Origin: an uncultured Porphyromonadaceae bacterium | GTDB lineage: Bacteria; Bacteroidota; Bacteroidia; Bacteroidales; Muribaculaceae | Length of the DNA: 13,117 nucleotides | NCBI GenBank assembly: GCA_902494595.1 | Contig: CABUTY010000009.1 | Span: 1 to 13,117 of the forward strand | Reading direction: 5' to 3' | Shown here: positions 5,464 through 13,117 of the stretch, piece after piece | Position numbering within the stretch: the first letter of the stretch is position 1 | Layout of the letters: each line of letters starts with the position of its first letter | Made by a program: the position numbers and the translations under genes | Notes under the pieces: model-generated | Told to the model about the DNA's origin: nothing | What the model saw: only the letters and a program-made list of their open reading frames with translations | Database searches by the model: none

Positions 5464-8400
5464 AAGAGGTACAGGAGCCGGCGGATAATGCCGGCAAGAA
5501 GCGCCGTAAAGGGCCGCGATGGCTGCGCGTCACGCTGAAGACGCTGATGTGGACAGTCATCGTGGTGTTACTGCTTCCTGTGCTGCTGTATATACCGCCG
5601 GTGCAGGATCTGGCTGTCAGAATTGCCAAGGAAGTGGTGAGGAAGTCCACCGGCATGGAGATAGGCATAGGGGAGTTCCGGCTCGGTTTTCCGCTCGACG
5701 TGCACCTCAAAGACGTGTATGTTCTCACGGAGCATAAGGACACGATGGTGCGAGCCGGCGAGGCCGTGGCCGACATAAGGCTGCTTCCCCTGCTGCGACT
5801 TGACGTGAAGGTGAATCGTCTCGACCTCGTGAACGGTTATTACCGCATGGTGTCGCCCGACTCGTCGATGATCCTTACCATAGACGCCGGACATCTAACC
5901 GTCGACGACAAGAGTAGCGTCGACATTGCCAAGAGCCGCATACTTCTCAATAAGGTAAGGCTTGCCGACGGCAACGTGGGTCTTTACATGGACGTATGGA
6001 AAAAGAAGCCTACGCCCGAGGATACCGTGAAGTCCACCCCCTTCTATATCTCCGCCAACGACATAGAGATGGAGAATTTCCGGTTCGGTATGTCGATGCT
6101 TCCGACAATCGACACGCTGTCGATGGCGGTTGGCAAGGTAGCGTTGGCCAACGGGGTGATAGACCTTGGCAAGAACACGGTGACATGGCGACGCGCCGGC
6201 ATAGAGGGTGGAGAGATAGCCTACATAGTGCCGACGGCAGAATATATCAAGAATCATCCGGCGCCCCCGTCGGAGCCGTCGGCAGGACCTCCGATGCAGA
6301 TTATGGGCGACAGCATATCGGTGCGCGGTGTGTCGGCGCTTTATGCCACGAAGGGCGTGAAGCCGGCGCCAGGATTCGACCCGTCGTATATCTCGGTGAG
6401 CGGCGTGGAGATAGGAATGAGGCAGTTCTATAACGAGGCCTCCACGGTAAAATTGCCGCTCACGCGGCTGCAGGCGAAAGAACGCAGCGGACTGCAGATT
6501 GTCAATGGCCGTGGTCTTATAGCCGTCGACTCCATAGGTCTGAATATCTCGGGAGTATCGTTGCAGACATTATACAGCAGATTGCATGCAGATGCGGAGG
6601 TGCCGTTTGCGCTGATGGCACTGGAGCCAGACGCGCCGATGACGGCGCAGGCGGGGGGCCGTCTGGGACTCCCGGACATAGAGGCATTTATGCCCGCGCT
6701 CAAGGAGTATACAGCGAAGATACCCGGCCGCAAGCCGCTGGAGTTCAAGGTAGATGCCCTCGGCACGCTGTCGCGGCTGAGCATTCGCAACATCGAGGCT
6801 GAGATGGCCGGCGTGCTGAGACTCAAGGCATCGGGAAAGGCCGACAATCCGCTTGACTACAGGAAGATGCGTGCACAGGTTGCCATAGACGGAGCACTTA
6901 TGGACCCGCGGCTTGCCGAGCAGTTTCTGCCCAAGACGGAGATGCGTGTACCTGCTTTCGCCATCAAGGGAACGGCTTCGGCCGACGGGCTGGCTTATGG
7001 CGCCGACCTGGCGCTGACAACCACCGCCGGCGACCTCGCGGCTAAAGGACACGTGGCGCTAACGCCTGAGACGTATCATGCCGACATAACGGCATCGCAT
7101 ATCAATGTGGCGCAGTTCATGCCCTCACTCGGCATCGGAAGAGTATCGGCAACCGTCAATGCGCACGGTGCCGGATTCAATCCGTTGAACGGCTCTGCCG
7201 TTACAGATGCCGATGTGGCCGTGTCGTCAATAGAATACCAGGGCCGCGAATACCGCGACATAACCGCAAATGTGGTATTGAGTCCCGACCATAACCTCAA
7301 GGTCCGTGCCAACTCCGACAATCCGGGACTGAGCCTCAACCTCGACGGCGAGGGAACGATACTCCCCGACAACTATACCGTGGACCTGCGTGCCGACATA
7401 AGAGACCTCGACCTGATGCAGCTGGGCTTTACCGACAGTATGTGTAACGGCAAAGGGAAGGTGATGCTCGCCGGCAACGCGCAGCCCGGCAAATGGCTCT
7501 ACGACGCGGATTTGAAACTGGAGGACTTCGACTGGAACATGCCGGGACGTTACATACATCTTCCGGGTGGCGCCCATGCACGAGTCAAGGCCGAGGAGAT
7601 GCTTACACGCCTCGACCTCGACTCGCACCTCACATCGCTGAGCTTCGAGAGTCCCAACGGGCTTCAGCAGTTGATAGAGTCGTTCACGGCTACGGCCGAC
7701 ACGGTAATGTCCCAGGTTCAGCAGAAGAACATAGCCGTGGATGCCATAAAGCGCGTGCTGCCGCAGTTCCGGCTTGACGTCAACGCCTCGGGACGAGGAC
7801 TGTTGGGACAGGTGCTGATGTCGTCGGGCATCGGCATGGATACGGTATGGGCACATGTGGAACGCGACTCCATGATACATGGCAGCGTCAACTTGCTCGC
7901 GCTTACAACAGGCACCATGACCCTCGACACCCTGGGCCTGGCTCTCAAGGAGCGCGGTCAGCTCCTTGACTATCACGCACATATGGGTAACCGCCCCGGC
8001 ACTCTCGACGAGTTTGCCGAAGTGAACGTGAAAGGTTATCTGGGACACAACCGACTGGGCGCCTATCTCACTCAGAAAAACATTTCGGGCGAGCAGGGCT
8101 ACCGGCTGGGTCTTACGGCGGCAATGATGGACTCCACAGTGTCGGTGCACTTCACCCCACTGAAGGCCACGATTGCCTATATGCCGTGGACGCTCAACAA
8201 CGACAACTACATAGACTATAACTTCAACAACATGCAGGTAGACGCCAACCTGCAGGCCATGAGCCGTGAAAGCTCCATCATGGCGCGTACGGAACCGGAT
8301 GCCGACGGCGGCAAGCAGCTCCGGCTGCAGATCGCCAACGTGCATATAGAGGACTTCATGCGCATGTCGCTGTTCGCGCCCCCGATAAAAGGCACCGTGA

Positions 8401-10331
8401 ATTCCGATCTCGCAGTGCATTACCGTGACAAAGAGTTTCAGGGAGGAGGGACTCTTGATATAAAAGGATTCCAGTATGAGAACACCTTCGTGGGGAATCT
8501 GGGTCTGGATGTAAGCGGTCGTTATGGCATGGATACAGGAAATGTAGCGGCCGACGCCTCTTTGCGTGTCGACGGCAGGAAGGCCATGACGGCCTATGCC
8601 CACACCAACACCATGGACAAGAACGTCAATGACAGCGTGGGTCTGACGCTTACTCGTTTCCCGCTGCGCATTGCCAACGCCTTCCTTGGCAACAATGCAC
8701 GCCTGTCGGGATTTGTCAACGGCGACATGCGTATGTCGGGCAAATTCTCAGACCCCGTGCTCAACGGCTACATAGCCATGGATTCGGCGAAAGTATACAT
8801 TCCTATGGCGGCGGCGACACTTACTTTCGACACGGTGCCGATTACCGTGGCCGCCAACAAGCTTCATCTCGACGATTTCGACATATATGCGGCCAACGAC
8901 AATCCTCTGACACTTGCGGGTACTGTTGATGCCGGGGATTTCAACAACATTCTCTTTGACCTTGGCGCCCATGCCGCCAATATACAGCTGATCAAGAGCG
9001 ACAAGCGGTCCAAGGGCGACATCTACGGCAAGATATTCATGAATCTCGACGCCACGGTGAAAGGACCCATGCAGCGCATGGACATCAACGGCAACGTAAA
9101 CCTTCTGGGCACCACCGACGCGACATACCGGCTAAATATACCAGAAAGCCAGTTCAACACACAGGCCGACGATGATGTGGTGAAGTTCGTGAACTTCAGC
9201 GACACCACGCAGGTTGCCGATGCCGACACGGTGGTGGAATCGTCGCTAAACATGCGTGTCAACGCCAATGTGGTGATAAGTCCTGGGACGCAGCTGCAGG
9301 TGCTTCTGAGCACCAACGGCACCGACAAGCTGCAGATAGAGCCGTCGGCCAACCTTCATTATTACCAGAGCTATATGGGCGACATGACGATGAACGGCAC
9401 GCTGACTCTGGGCAACGGTTTCATACGCTACGCCATACCGGTGATGGGCGAGAAGATGTTTGACTTCAATCCGTCAAGCACGCTTACATGGACGGGCAAT
9501 ATCGCCAACCCTACCCTCAACGTGACGGCTACCGACCTCATGAAAGCCAGTGTGACCACCGACGGCAATTCGCGTCTTGTCAACTTCCTGGTGACATTGC
9601 ACGCCACGCAGCCTGTCGACAGGCTCAAGGTGGCCTTCGACCTGAGTACCAACGACGACCTCACCATACAGAACGAGCTGCAGTCCATGACTCCCGACCA
9701 GCGGCAGACACAGGCCATGAACCTCCTGCTCTACGGACAGTATACAGGCCAGGGTGGCACGAAGGCCAACGCCAACATCGGCGGTAACGTGCTGTACAGC
9801 TTCCTCGAATCGCAGCTCAACTCATGGGCCGCCAAGAATATACGTGGCGTGGACCTGACATTCGGCGTCGACCAATACGATGTGGGCACCAACGGGAACA
9901 AGACCACCAACACCAGCTACAGCTATCAGGTGTCGAAGTCACTGTTCAACAACCGCTTCAAGATACGTGTGGGAGGCAACTACTCCACCGACCAGAATGC
10001 GGAAGACAACCTCGCCCAGAATCTTATCAGCGACATATCGTTCGAGTATATCCTCAAACAGACTCAGACCATGAACATGTCGGTGGAGCTCTTCCGTCAT
10101 CAGGGTTATGAGAGTATTCTGGAGGGTGAGATTACGGAGACGGGCGTGGCGTTCACCATGAAACGCAAGCTGTCGAGTCTGTTGCGTATGTTCCGTTTCC
10201 GCCGCAAGAAGAAATCGAATGCCTCCAGAGGCGCCGCGCCGCAGCCTGTAGAGGCGAGAAATGTGACTGATACCGTAGATACCGTCAACACCATAGAGAA
10301 CACAGTCAATGGGAATGAAGTGGACAGATAA
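5436..10331 (+). CDS. tamB: TamB-type translocation and assembly module protein
   Basis: A 1631-residue periplasm-spanning protein, longer than E. coli TamB (about 1260) but in the usual range for this phylum as I recall it. Residues 1-33 are cytoplasmic and basic, and a single membrane anchor lies at about 34-54. It is followed by an AsmA-like start (IGIGEFRLGFPLDVHLKDVYVL, 76-97) and then a very long run of amphipathic beta strands rich in VDG, NVNG and LDGEG-type turns, fitting a lipid-lined beta-taco. The conserved C-terminal TamB domain covers about 1290-1570, including MTPDQRQTQAMNLLLYGQY (about 1418-1436) and the strand-rich end that in E. coli docks into the TamA barrel. A basic tail and a TDTVDTVNT segment end the protein. 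The partner tamL overlaps by 23 bases. Family members help outer-membrane protein assembly and carry phospholipid between membranes. Confidence 0.93.
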   Translation: MAENDTSEVKEVQEPADNAGKKRRKGPRWLRVTLKTLMWTVIVVLLLPVLLYIPPVQDLAVRIAKEVVRKSTGMEIGIGEFRLGFPLDVHLKDVYVLTEHKDTMVRAGEAVADIRLLPLLRLDVKVNRLDLVNGYYRMVSPDSSMILTIDAGHLTVDDKSSVDIAKSRILLNKVRLADGNVGLYMDVWKKKPTPEDTVKSTPFYISANDIEMENFRFGMSMLPTIDTLSMAVGKVALANGVIDLGKNTVTWRRAGIEGGEIAYIVPTAEYIKNHPAPPSEPSAGPPMQIMGDSISVRGVSALYATKGVKPAPGFDPSYISVSGVEIGMRQFYNEASTVKLPLTRLQAKERSGLQIVNGRGLIAVDSIGLNISGVSLQTLYSRLHADAEVPFALMALEPDAPMTAQAGGRLGLPDIEAFMPALKEYTAKIPGRKPLEFKVDALGTLSRLSIRNIEAEMAGVLRLKASGKADNPLDYRKMRAQVAIDGALMDPRLAEQFLPKTEMRVPAFAIKGTASADGLAYGADLALTTTAGDLAAKGHVALTPETYHADITASHINVAQFMPSLGIGRVSATVNAHGAGFNPLNGSAVTDADVAVSSIEYQGREYRDITANVVLSPDHNLKVRANSDNPGLSLNLDGEGTILPDNYTVDLRADIRDLDLMQLGFTDSMCNGKGKVMLAGNAQPGKWLYDADLKLEDFDWNMPGRYIHLPGGAHARVKAEEMLTRLDLDSHLTSLSFESPNGLQQLIESFTATADTVMSQVQQKNIAVDAIKRVLPQFRLDVNASGRGLLGQVLMSSGIGMDTVWAHVERDSMIHGSVNLLALTTGTMTLDTLGLALKERGQLLDYHAHMGNRPGTLDEFAEVNVKGYLGHNRLGAYLTQKNISGEQGYRLGLTAAMMDSTVSVHFTPLKATIAYMPWTLNNDNYIDYNFNNMQVDANLQAMSRESSIMARTEPDADGGKQLRLQIANVHIEDFMRMSLFAPPIKGTVNSDLAVHYRDKEFQGGGTLDIKGFQYENTFVGNLGLDVSGRYGMDTGNVAADASLRVDGRKAMTAYAHTNTMDKNVNDSVGLTLTRFPLRIANAFLGNNARLSGFVNGDMRMSGKFSDPVLNGYIAMDSAKVYIPMAAATLTFDTVPITVAANKLHLDDFDIYAANDNPLTLAGTVDAGDFNNILFDLGAHAANIQLIKSDKRSKGDIYGKIFMNLDATVKGPMQRMDINGNVNLLGTTDATYRLNIPESQFNTQADDDVVKFVNFSDTTQVADADTVVESSLNMRVNANVVISPGTQLQVLLSTNGTDKLQIEPSANLHYYQSYMGDMTMNGTLTLGNGFIRYAIPVMGEKMFDFNPSSTLTWTGNIANPTLNVTATDLMKASVTTDGNSRLVNFLVTLHATQPVDRLKVAFDLSTNDDLTIQNELQSMTPDQRQTQAMNLLLYGQYTGQGGTKANANIGGNVLYSFLESQLNSWAAKNIRGVDLTFGVDQYDVGTNGNKTTNTSYSYQVSKSLFNNRFKIRVGGNYSTDQNAEDNLAQNLISDISFEYILKQTQTMNMSVELFRHQGYESILEGEITETGVAFTMKRKLSSLLRMFRFRRKKKSNASRGAAPQPVEARNVTDTVDTVNTIENTVNGNEVDR

Positions 10332-12654
10332 GGGTTTTGTGGCCATAGTGTCGGTGCTGTCGCTTATGCTGGCGGCGTCATGTTCCACCACGCGTAGGCT
10401 GGGCGAGAACGAGACTTTGTACAACGGCATGAGCATCAAGGTGACACCGGTGGAGGACGAGAAGGTGCCTGCCGGCGTCGGCAGCGACCTCACAAAGGCC
10501 GTGGACGTGCGGCCCAACAATCCATGGCCATGGCTCAGACCTTACAAGAGAATGCCTTTCCCGCTCGGACTGTGGGTCTACAACAACTGGAACGACTCCT
10601 GCAAAGGGATAAAGAAATGGCTCTACAACAAGTGGGTGGCCCAGCCAGTGCTCATAAGCGACGTGCGCCCCGACACGCGCGTGAAGATGCTGAAGACAAT
10701 CCTCAACAACAACGGCTATTTCGCCGGCAACGCCTCGTTTGAGGTAGACTACAACAAGAAGAATCCCAAGAAGGCCAACATAAAGTACAATGTCACCCTT
10801 GGCGAGCCATATCTCATCGACAGCCTGATATACCTCAATGAGAGCCGCGAAATGGTTGATTCCAGCCATAAGGTGTTGTGTCATTTCATCGACTCGCTGG
10901 CGCATAAGGAGCGCTATCTGCGCGTCGGGGAGCGTTTCTGCGTCGACTCGCTGCTGGCTGTGCGCGTAAACATCACCAATGCGCTTCGCAACAGGGGATG
11001 GTTCTATTTCCGGCCTGAGTATATAGAGTTTCTGGCCGACTCGCTGCTGAAGCCTGAGCGTATAGCTCTGAAGCTCACGCTTGCCGCCAATACTCCCGAC
11101 ATGTCGCTGCGGCGTTATCGTGTGGGAAACATCACGACATACGTGCGTCGGCGCAGCGAGAGACGCCCCGGTACCCCCGATACCATACATTCCAATCGTG
11201 GCGACATAATAGTGTTCCGGCCTTCACGGCTGCGCGAGAGCCTGATACCTTCGTGCATCACATTCCGCAACAACAAGATATTCTCCGTGCGCGACATGGA
11301 CCGTACGCAGAACAGGCTGGCACGGCTCGGAATATTCGGCAACATCAATATATCGGCTGTTCCCGCCGACACGCTGGCTTCCGATCCGCGCCTCGATGTG
11401 GTGATCGATTGCCGCTTCGACCTCCCTATGGAGGCCTCGCTCGAGGCAAACCTTACCTCCAAGTCAAATTCCTACATAGGCCCTGGTCTTGTGTTCGGAC
11501 TTACCCATAACAATGTGTTCGGAGGTGCCGAAAGGCTCACGCTGCAGCTCAGCGGCAGTTATGAATGGGAGACAGGGCACAACCGCAGCGACGCCATGAA
11601 CAGCTATGAGCTGGGCGCTTCGGCCACGCTCGCGTTTCCCAGGCTCCTCGCGCCGAATTTCATCAAGCGTACCCGCAGGGAACTCAACTGGACAAACATC
11701 GACCTAAGCGCCGATTTCATGAACCGTCCCCGTTATTTCCGCATGGCTGAGTTCAAGACGGGAATCACCTACCGGTGGAATCATTCGCGACATGTGGTCA
11801 ACGAATATACTCCTTTCCGGCTTACCTATAACAAGCTGTTGCGCACCACCCATACCTTCGACTCCATCATGGAGCAGAATCCTGCTGTCGCGTTGTCGTT
11901 CCAGAGCCAGTTTATCCCGGAGATGTCGTATACCTACACCTACGACCGCTGGTTCGAGCGTTCGAAAATGAATGGTGTCAATTTCACGGCCACGCTTACC
12001 GAGGGTGGCAACATCTTCTGGGGTCTGTGGCGCATGTGCGGCGTGAAGGGTGAGAAGAAGCTCTTCGGCATGCCTTTCTCGCAGTTTGTGAAGGGTCAGG
12101 GGCAGCTGGTATATTCGCGGCGTCTGAAGTATGGCAGCGACATGTGGCTGGTGACCCGGCTGCTTGTCGGGGCGGCCCATGCCTATGGCAACTCGTCGCA
12201 GGTGCCTTATTCGGAACAGTTCTATATCGGCGGCGCCAATTCCATACGTGCGTGGACCGTACGGTCTCTGGGTCCGGGTAGCTACAGGCCGCCTGTCGAC
12301 CTGCGCAACGGCTATTTCGACCAGACGGGTACTTTCAAGCTGGAAGCCAACGCCGAGTTTCGTTTCCCAATCATCAGTGTGCTGCACGGCGCCGTGTTCG
12401 TGGATGCCGGCAACATATGGCTGCTGAAGGATGACCCCTTGCGGCCCGGCGGTCTGCTCACGAGGAAGAATTTCGGCAACGACATAGCGTTGGGTACCGG
12501 TGTGGGTCTGCGTGTCGACATAGGCATGATGGTAATTCGCGGCGACCTGGGATATGGGCTGCATGCCCCTTATAACACCGGCTCGAGTGGCTATTTCAAC
12601 ATCAAGCCTAAGGATGCCTTCTGTTTCCATCTTGCCATAGGCTATCCATTCTGA
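10309..12654 (+). CDS. tamL: TamL: lipoprotein BamA/TamA-family (Omp85) outer-membrane protein
   Basis: A 781-residue Omp85 protein with a lipoprotein signal (LMLAASC, lipid cysteine at residue 25) in place of the ordinary signal peptide of TamA. This is the variant called TamL in Bacteroidetes. After a segment with PWPWLRPYKRMPFPLGLW come about three POTRA-like domains at about 110-170, 195-268 and 270-375 (for example DMDRTQNRLARLGIFGNINI). A C-terminal beta-barrel covers about 377-781. The loop-6 signature is FYIGGANSIRAW (about 637-648), and the chain ends in the aromatic FHLAIGYPF. It is the expected outer-membrane partner of TamB, encoded just upstream with a 23-base overlap. A second in-frame ATG two codons in (10315) is an equally possible start. 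The stop shares one base with the next ATG. Confidence 0.92.
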   Translation: MGMKWTDKGFVAIVSVLSLMLAASCSTTRRLGENETLYNGMSIKVTPVEDEKVPAGVGSDLTKAVDVRPNNPWPWLRPYKRMPFPLGLWVYNNWNDSCKGIKKWLYNKWVAQPVLISDVRPDTRVKMLKTILNNNGYFAGNASFEVDYNKKNPKKANIKYNVTLGEPYLIDSLIYLNESREMVDSSHKVLCHFIDSLAHKERYLRVGERFCVDSLLAVRVNITNALRNRGWFYFRPEYIEFLADSLLKPERIALKLTLAANTPDMSLRRYRVGNITTYVRRRSERRPGTPDTIHSNRGDIIVFRPSRLRESLIPSCITFRNNKIFSVRDMDRTQNRLARLGIFGNINISAVPADTLASDPRLDVVIDCRFDLPMEASLEANLTSKSNSYIGPGLVFGLTHNNVFGGAERLTLQLSGSYEWETGHNRSDAMNSYELGASATLAFPRLLAPNFIKRTRRELNWTNIDLSADFMNRPRYFRMAEFKTGITYRWNHSRHVVNEYTPFRLTYNKLLRTTHTFDSIMEQNPAVALSFQSQFIPEMSYTYTYDRWFERSKMNGVNFTATLTEGGNIFWGLWRMCGVKGEKKLFGMPFSQFVKGQGQLVYSRRLKYGSDMWLVTRLLVGAAHAYGNSSQVPYSEQFYIGGANSIRAWTVRSLGPGSYRPPVDLRNGYFDQTGTFKLEANAEFRFPIISVLHGAVFVDAGNIWLLKDDPLRPGGLLTRKNFGNDIALGTGVGLRVDIGMMVIRGDLGYGLHAPYNTGSSGYFNIKPKDAFCFHLAIGYPF

Positions 12655-12965
12655 TGAGGTTGGGACGTAACGAACGGTGGGGGGCGGTGTGGCTGATGAT
12701 AATCACGCTGCTGATATGCGGCGCAGGGTTATGGCTGCGTCAGTGCCGCCGTACCGCCGACATCCCCGAGACTGTCACCATCTACAAGACGCAGACCGAC
12801 ACCATATACCGCTCGAAAAAGAAGGCCAAGAGCGGCAAGACGAGGAAGAACGACAATTCCGTCACACGTGGCAAAAAGAAGAGAGGAGGAAAGCACACCC
12901 CCGCCGCACCGGCTGCACAACCCCGCGACTTCCTCACCGACACTATCGGCATTGCCCGGCCTTAG
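12654..12965 (+). CDS. Small basic single-pass membrane protein, unrecognised
   Basis: A 103-residue protein of no family I can name. Residues 1-9 are basic, one membrane helix lies at about 10-28 (WGAVWLMIITLLICGAGLWL), and the rest is a very basic, low-complexity segment rich in Lys, Arg, Ser and Thr (SKKKAKSGKTRKN, GKKKRGGKH). It ends with a Pro/Ala stretch and PRDFLTDTIGIARP. The helix reads like an uncleaved signal anchor, with the basic tail in the periplasm or the cytoplasm depending on topology. Its ATG overlaps the tamL stop (TGATG), so it is translated with the TAM genes and is a candidate accessory. The overlap and the coding-like composition support a real gene; the function is unknown. 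Confidence 0.7.
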   Translation: MRLGRNERWGAVWLMIITLLICGAGLWLRQCRRTADIPETVTIYKTQTDTIYRSKKKAKSGKTRKNDNSVTRGKKKRGGKHTPAAPAAQPRDFLTDTIGIARP

Positions 12966-12969
12966 AAAC

Positions 12970-13117
12970 TGTTTAAATTTATGAGCCAATGATTTTGAGA
13001 AGATTTTTGTGGGATTTCCGCAAGTTGAGGAGGGAGCGATGCGGGCATCGTGACCGACGAAACTTGGCGGAAAGCACCAAAAAGATTCTTAAAAGCATGG
13101 CTTCATAAAGTATAATA
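12970..13117. repeat. Long imperfect palindrome, MITE-like or structured intergenic element (runs to window edge)
   Basis: After the last stop codon the sequence forms two inverted arms. The left core arm (12978-13026) and the reverse complement of the right core arm (13061-13109) agree at about 41 of 51 aligned columns by hand. Shared blocks include TTTATGA, GCC, TTTTTG, TTTCCGC and AAGTT. The 34-base centre holds its own hairpin, CGATG (13037-13041) with CATCG (13046-13050) around CGGG. Weaker similarity continues outward to about 12970 and 13117. There is no coding signal and no terminal T run. It could be a miniature inverted-repeat element, the end of an insertion sequence, or a convergent regulatory hairpin. 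Confidence 0.7.

Noticed and set aside
7227-8603. A 458-codon open frame on the minus strand inside tamB
   Set aside because: It is wholly antisense to the clear TamB reading frame, rich in His, Val and Arg as expected of a GC-rich shadow frame, and has no recognisable motif or start signal.
11704-12630. A 308-codon open frame on the minus strand inside tamL
   Set aside because: It is antisense to the Omp85 barrel region, whose motifs are clear on the plus strand. The shadow protein shows no family features.
1-13117. CRISPR array, phage or toxin-antitoxin locus
   Set aside because: No regularly spaced repeats, integrase, phage structural genes or paired toxin-antitoxin small genes were seen. 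Most of the window is ordinary core genome.

Overview
The window looks like a chromosomal segment of a Bacteroidota member, most likely of the order Bacteroidales. The GC-rich coding style is compatible with a Muribaculaceae-like gut bacterium, but the genus cannot be fixed from this sequence. The evidence is as follows. Three promoters match the Bacteroidetes sigma consensus (TTTG, about 20 bases, TAnnTTTG), and a fourth has a weaker match. There are two Bacteroidetes-only hypothetical families (DUF6452 and DUF6048). A large TamB is paired with a lipoprotein TamA variant (TamL). Strong Shine-Dalgarno sites are absent.

Left part, minus strand (about 3340 to 1): a tightly packed four-gene unit is read leftward. 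It runs biotin synthase bioB, a GT2 glycosyltransferase of the polyprenyl-phosphate sugar transferase type, a DUF6452 lipoprotein, and a DUF6048 envelope protein cut off by the window edge. The last three genes touch or overlap. The BioB has the radical-SAM cysteines but a serine where the E. coli enzyme has its first [2Fe-2S] cysteine.

Centre, plus strand (3367 to 4934): a promoter with a leader hairpin drives tRNA-Lys(TTT) and tRNA-Asn(GTT), which end at a strong intrinsic terminator. A second promoter drives rpsO, rplU and rpmA (ribosomal proteins S15, L21 and L27), closed by another intrinsic terminator. The rpsO leader and the rpsO-rplU gap each hold a foldable structure that could serve in autogenous control.

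Right part, plus strand (4978 to 12965): one promoter precedes four genes that all overlap. They encode a VanZ-like membrane protein, a 1631-residue TamB, TamL (an Omp85 barrel with a lipoprotein signal), and a 103-residue basic single-pass membrane protein. TamB and TamL should form the inner-membrane to outer-membrane bridge of a translocation and assembly (or lipid transport) module. The two flanking small genes are candidate accessories because of the overlaps.

After the last stop codon the window ends in an imperfect long palindrome (about 12970 to at least 13117) with arms of about 50 bases and a small central hairpin. It resembles a MITE-like or other foldable repeat and is the clearest unexplained structure here. 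No CRISPR array, phage genes or complete insertion sequence were seen.
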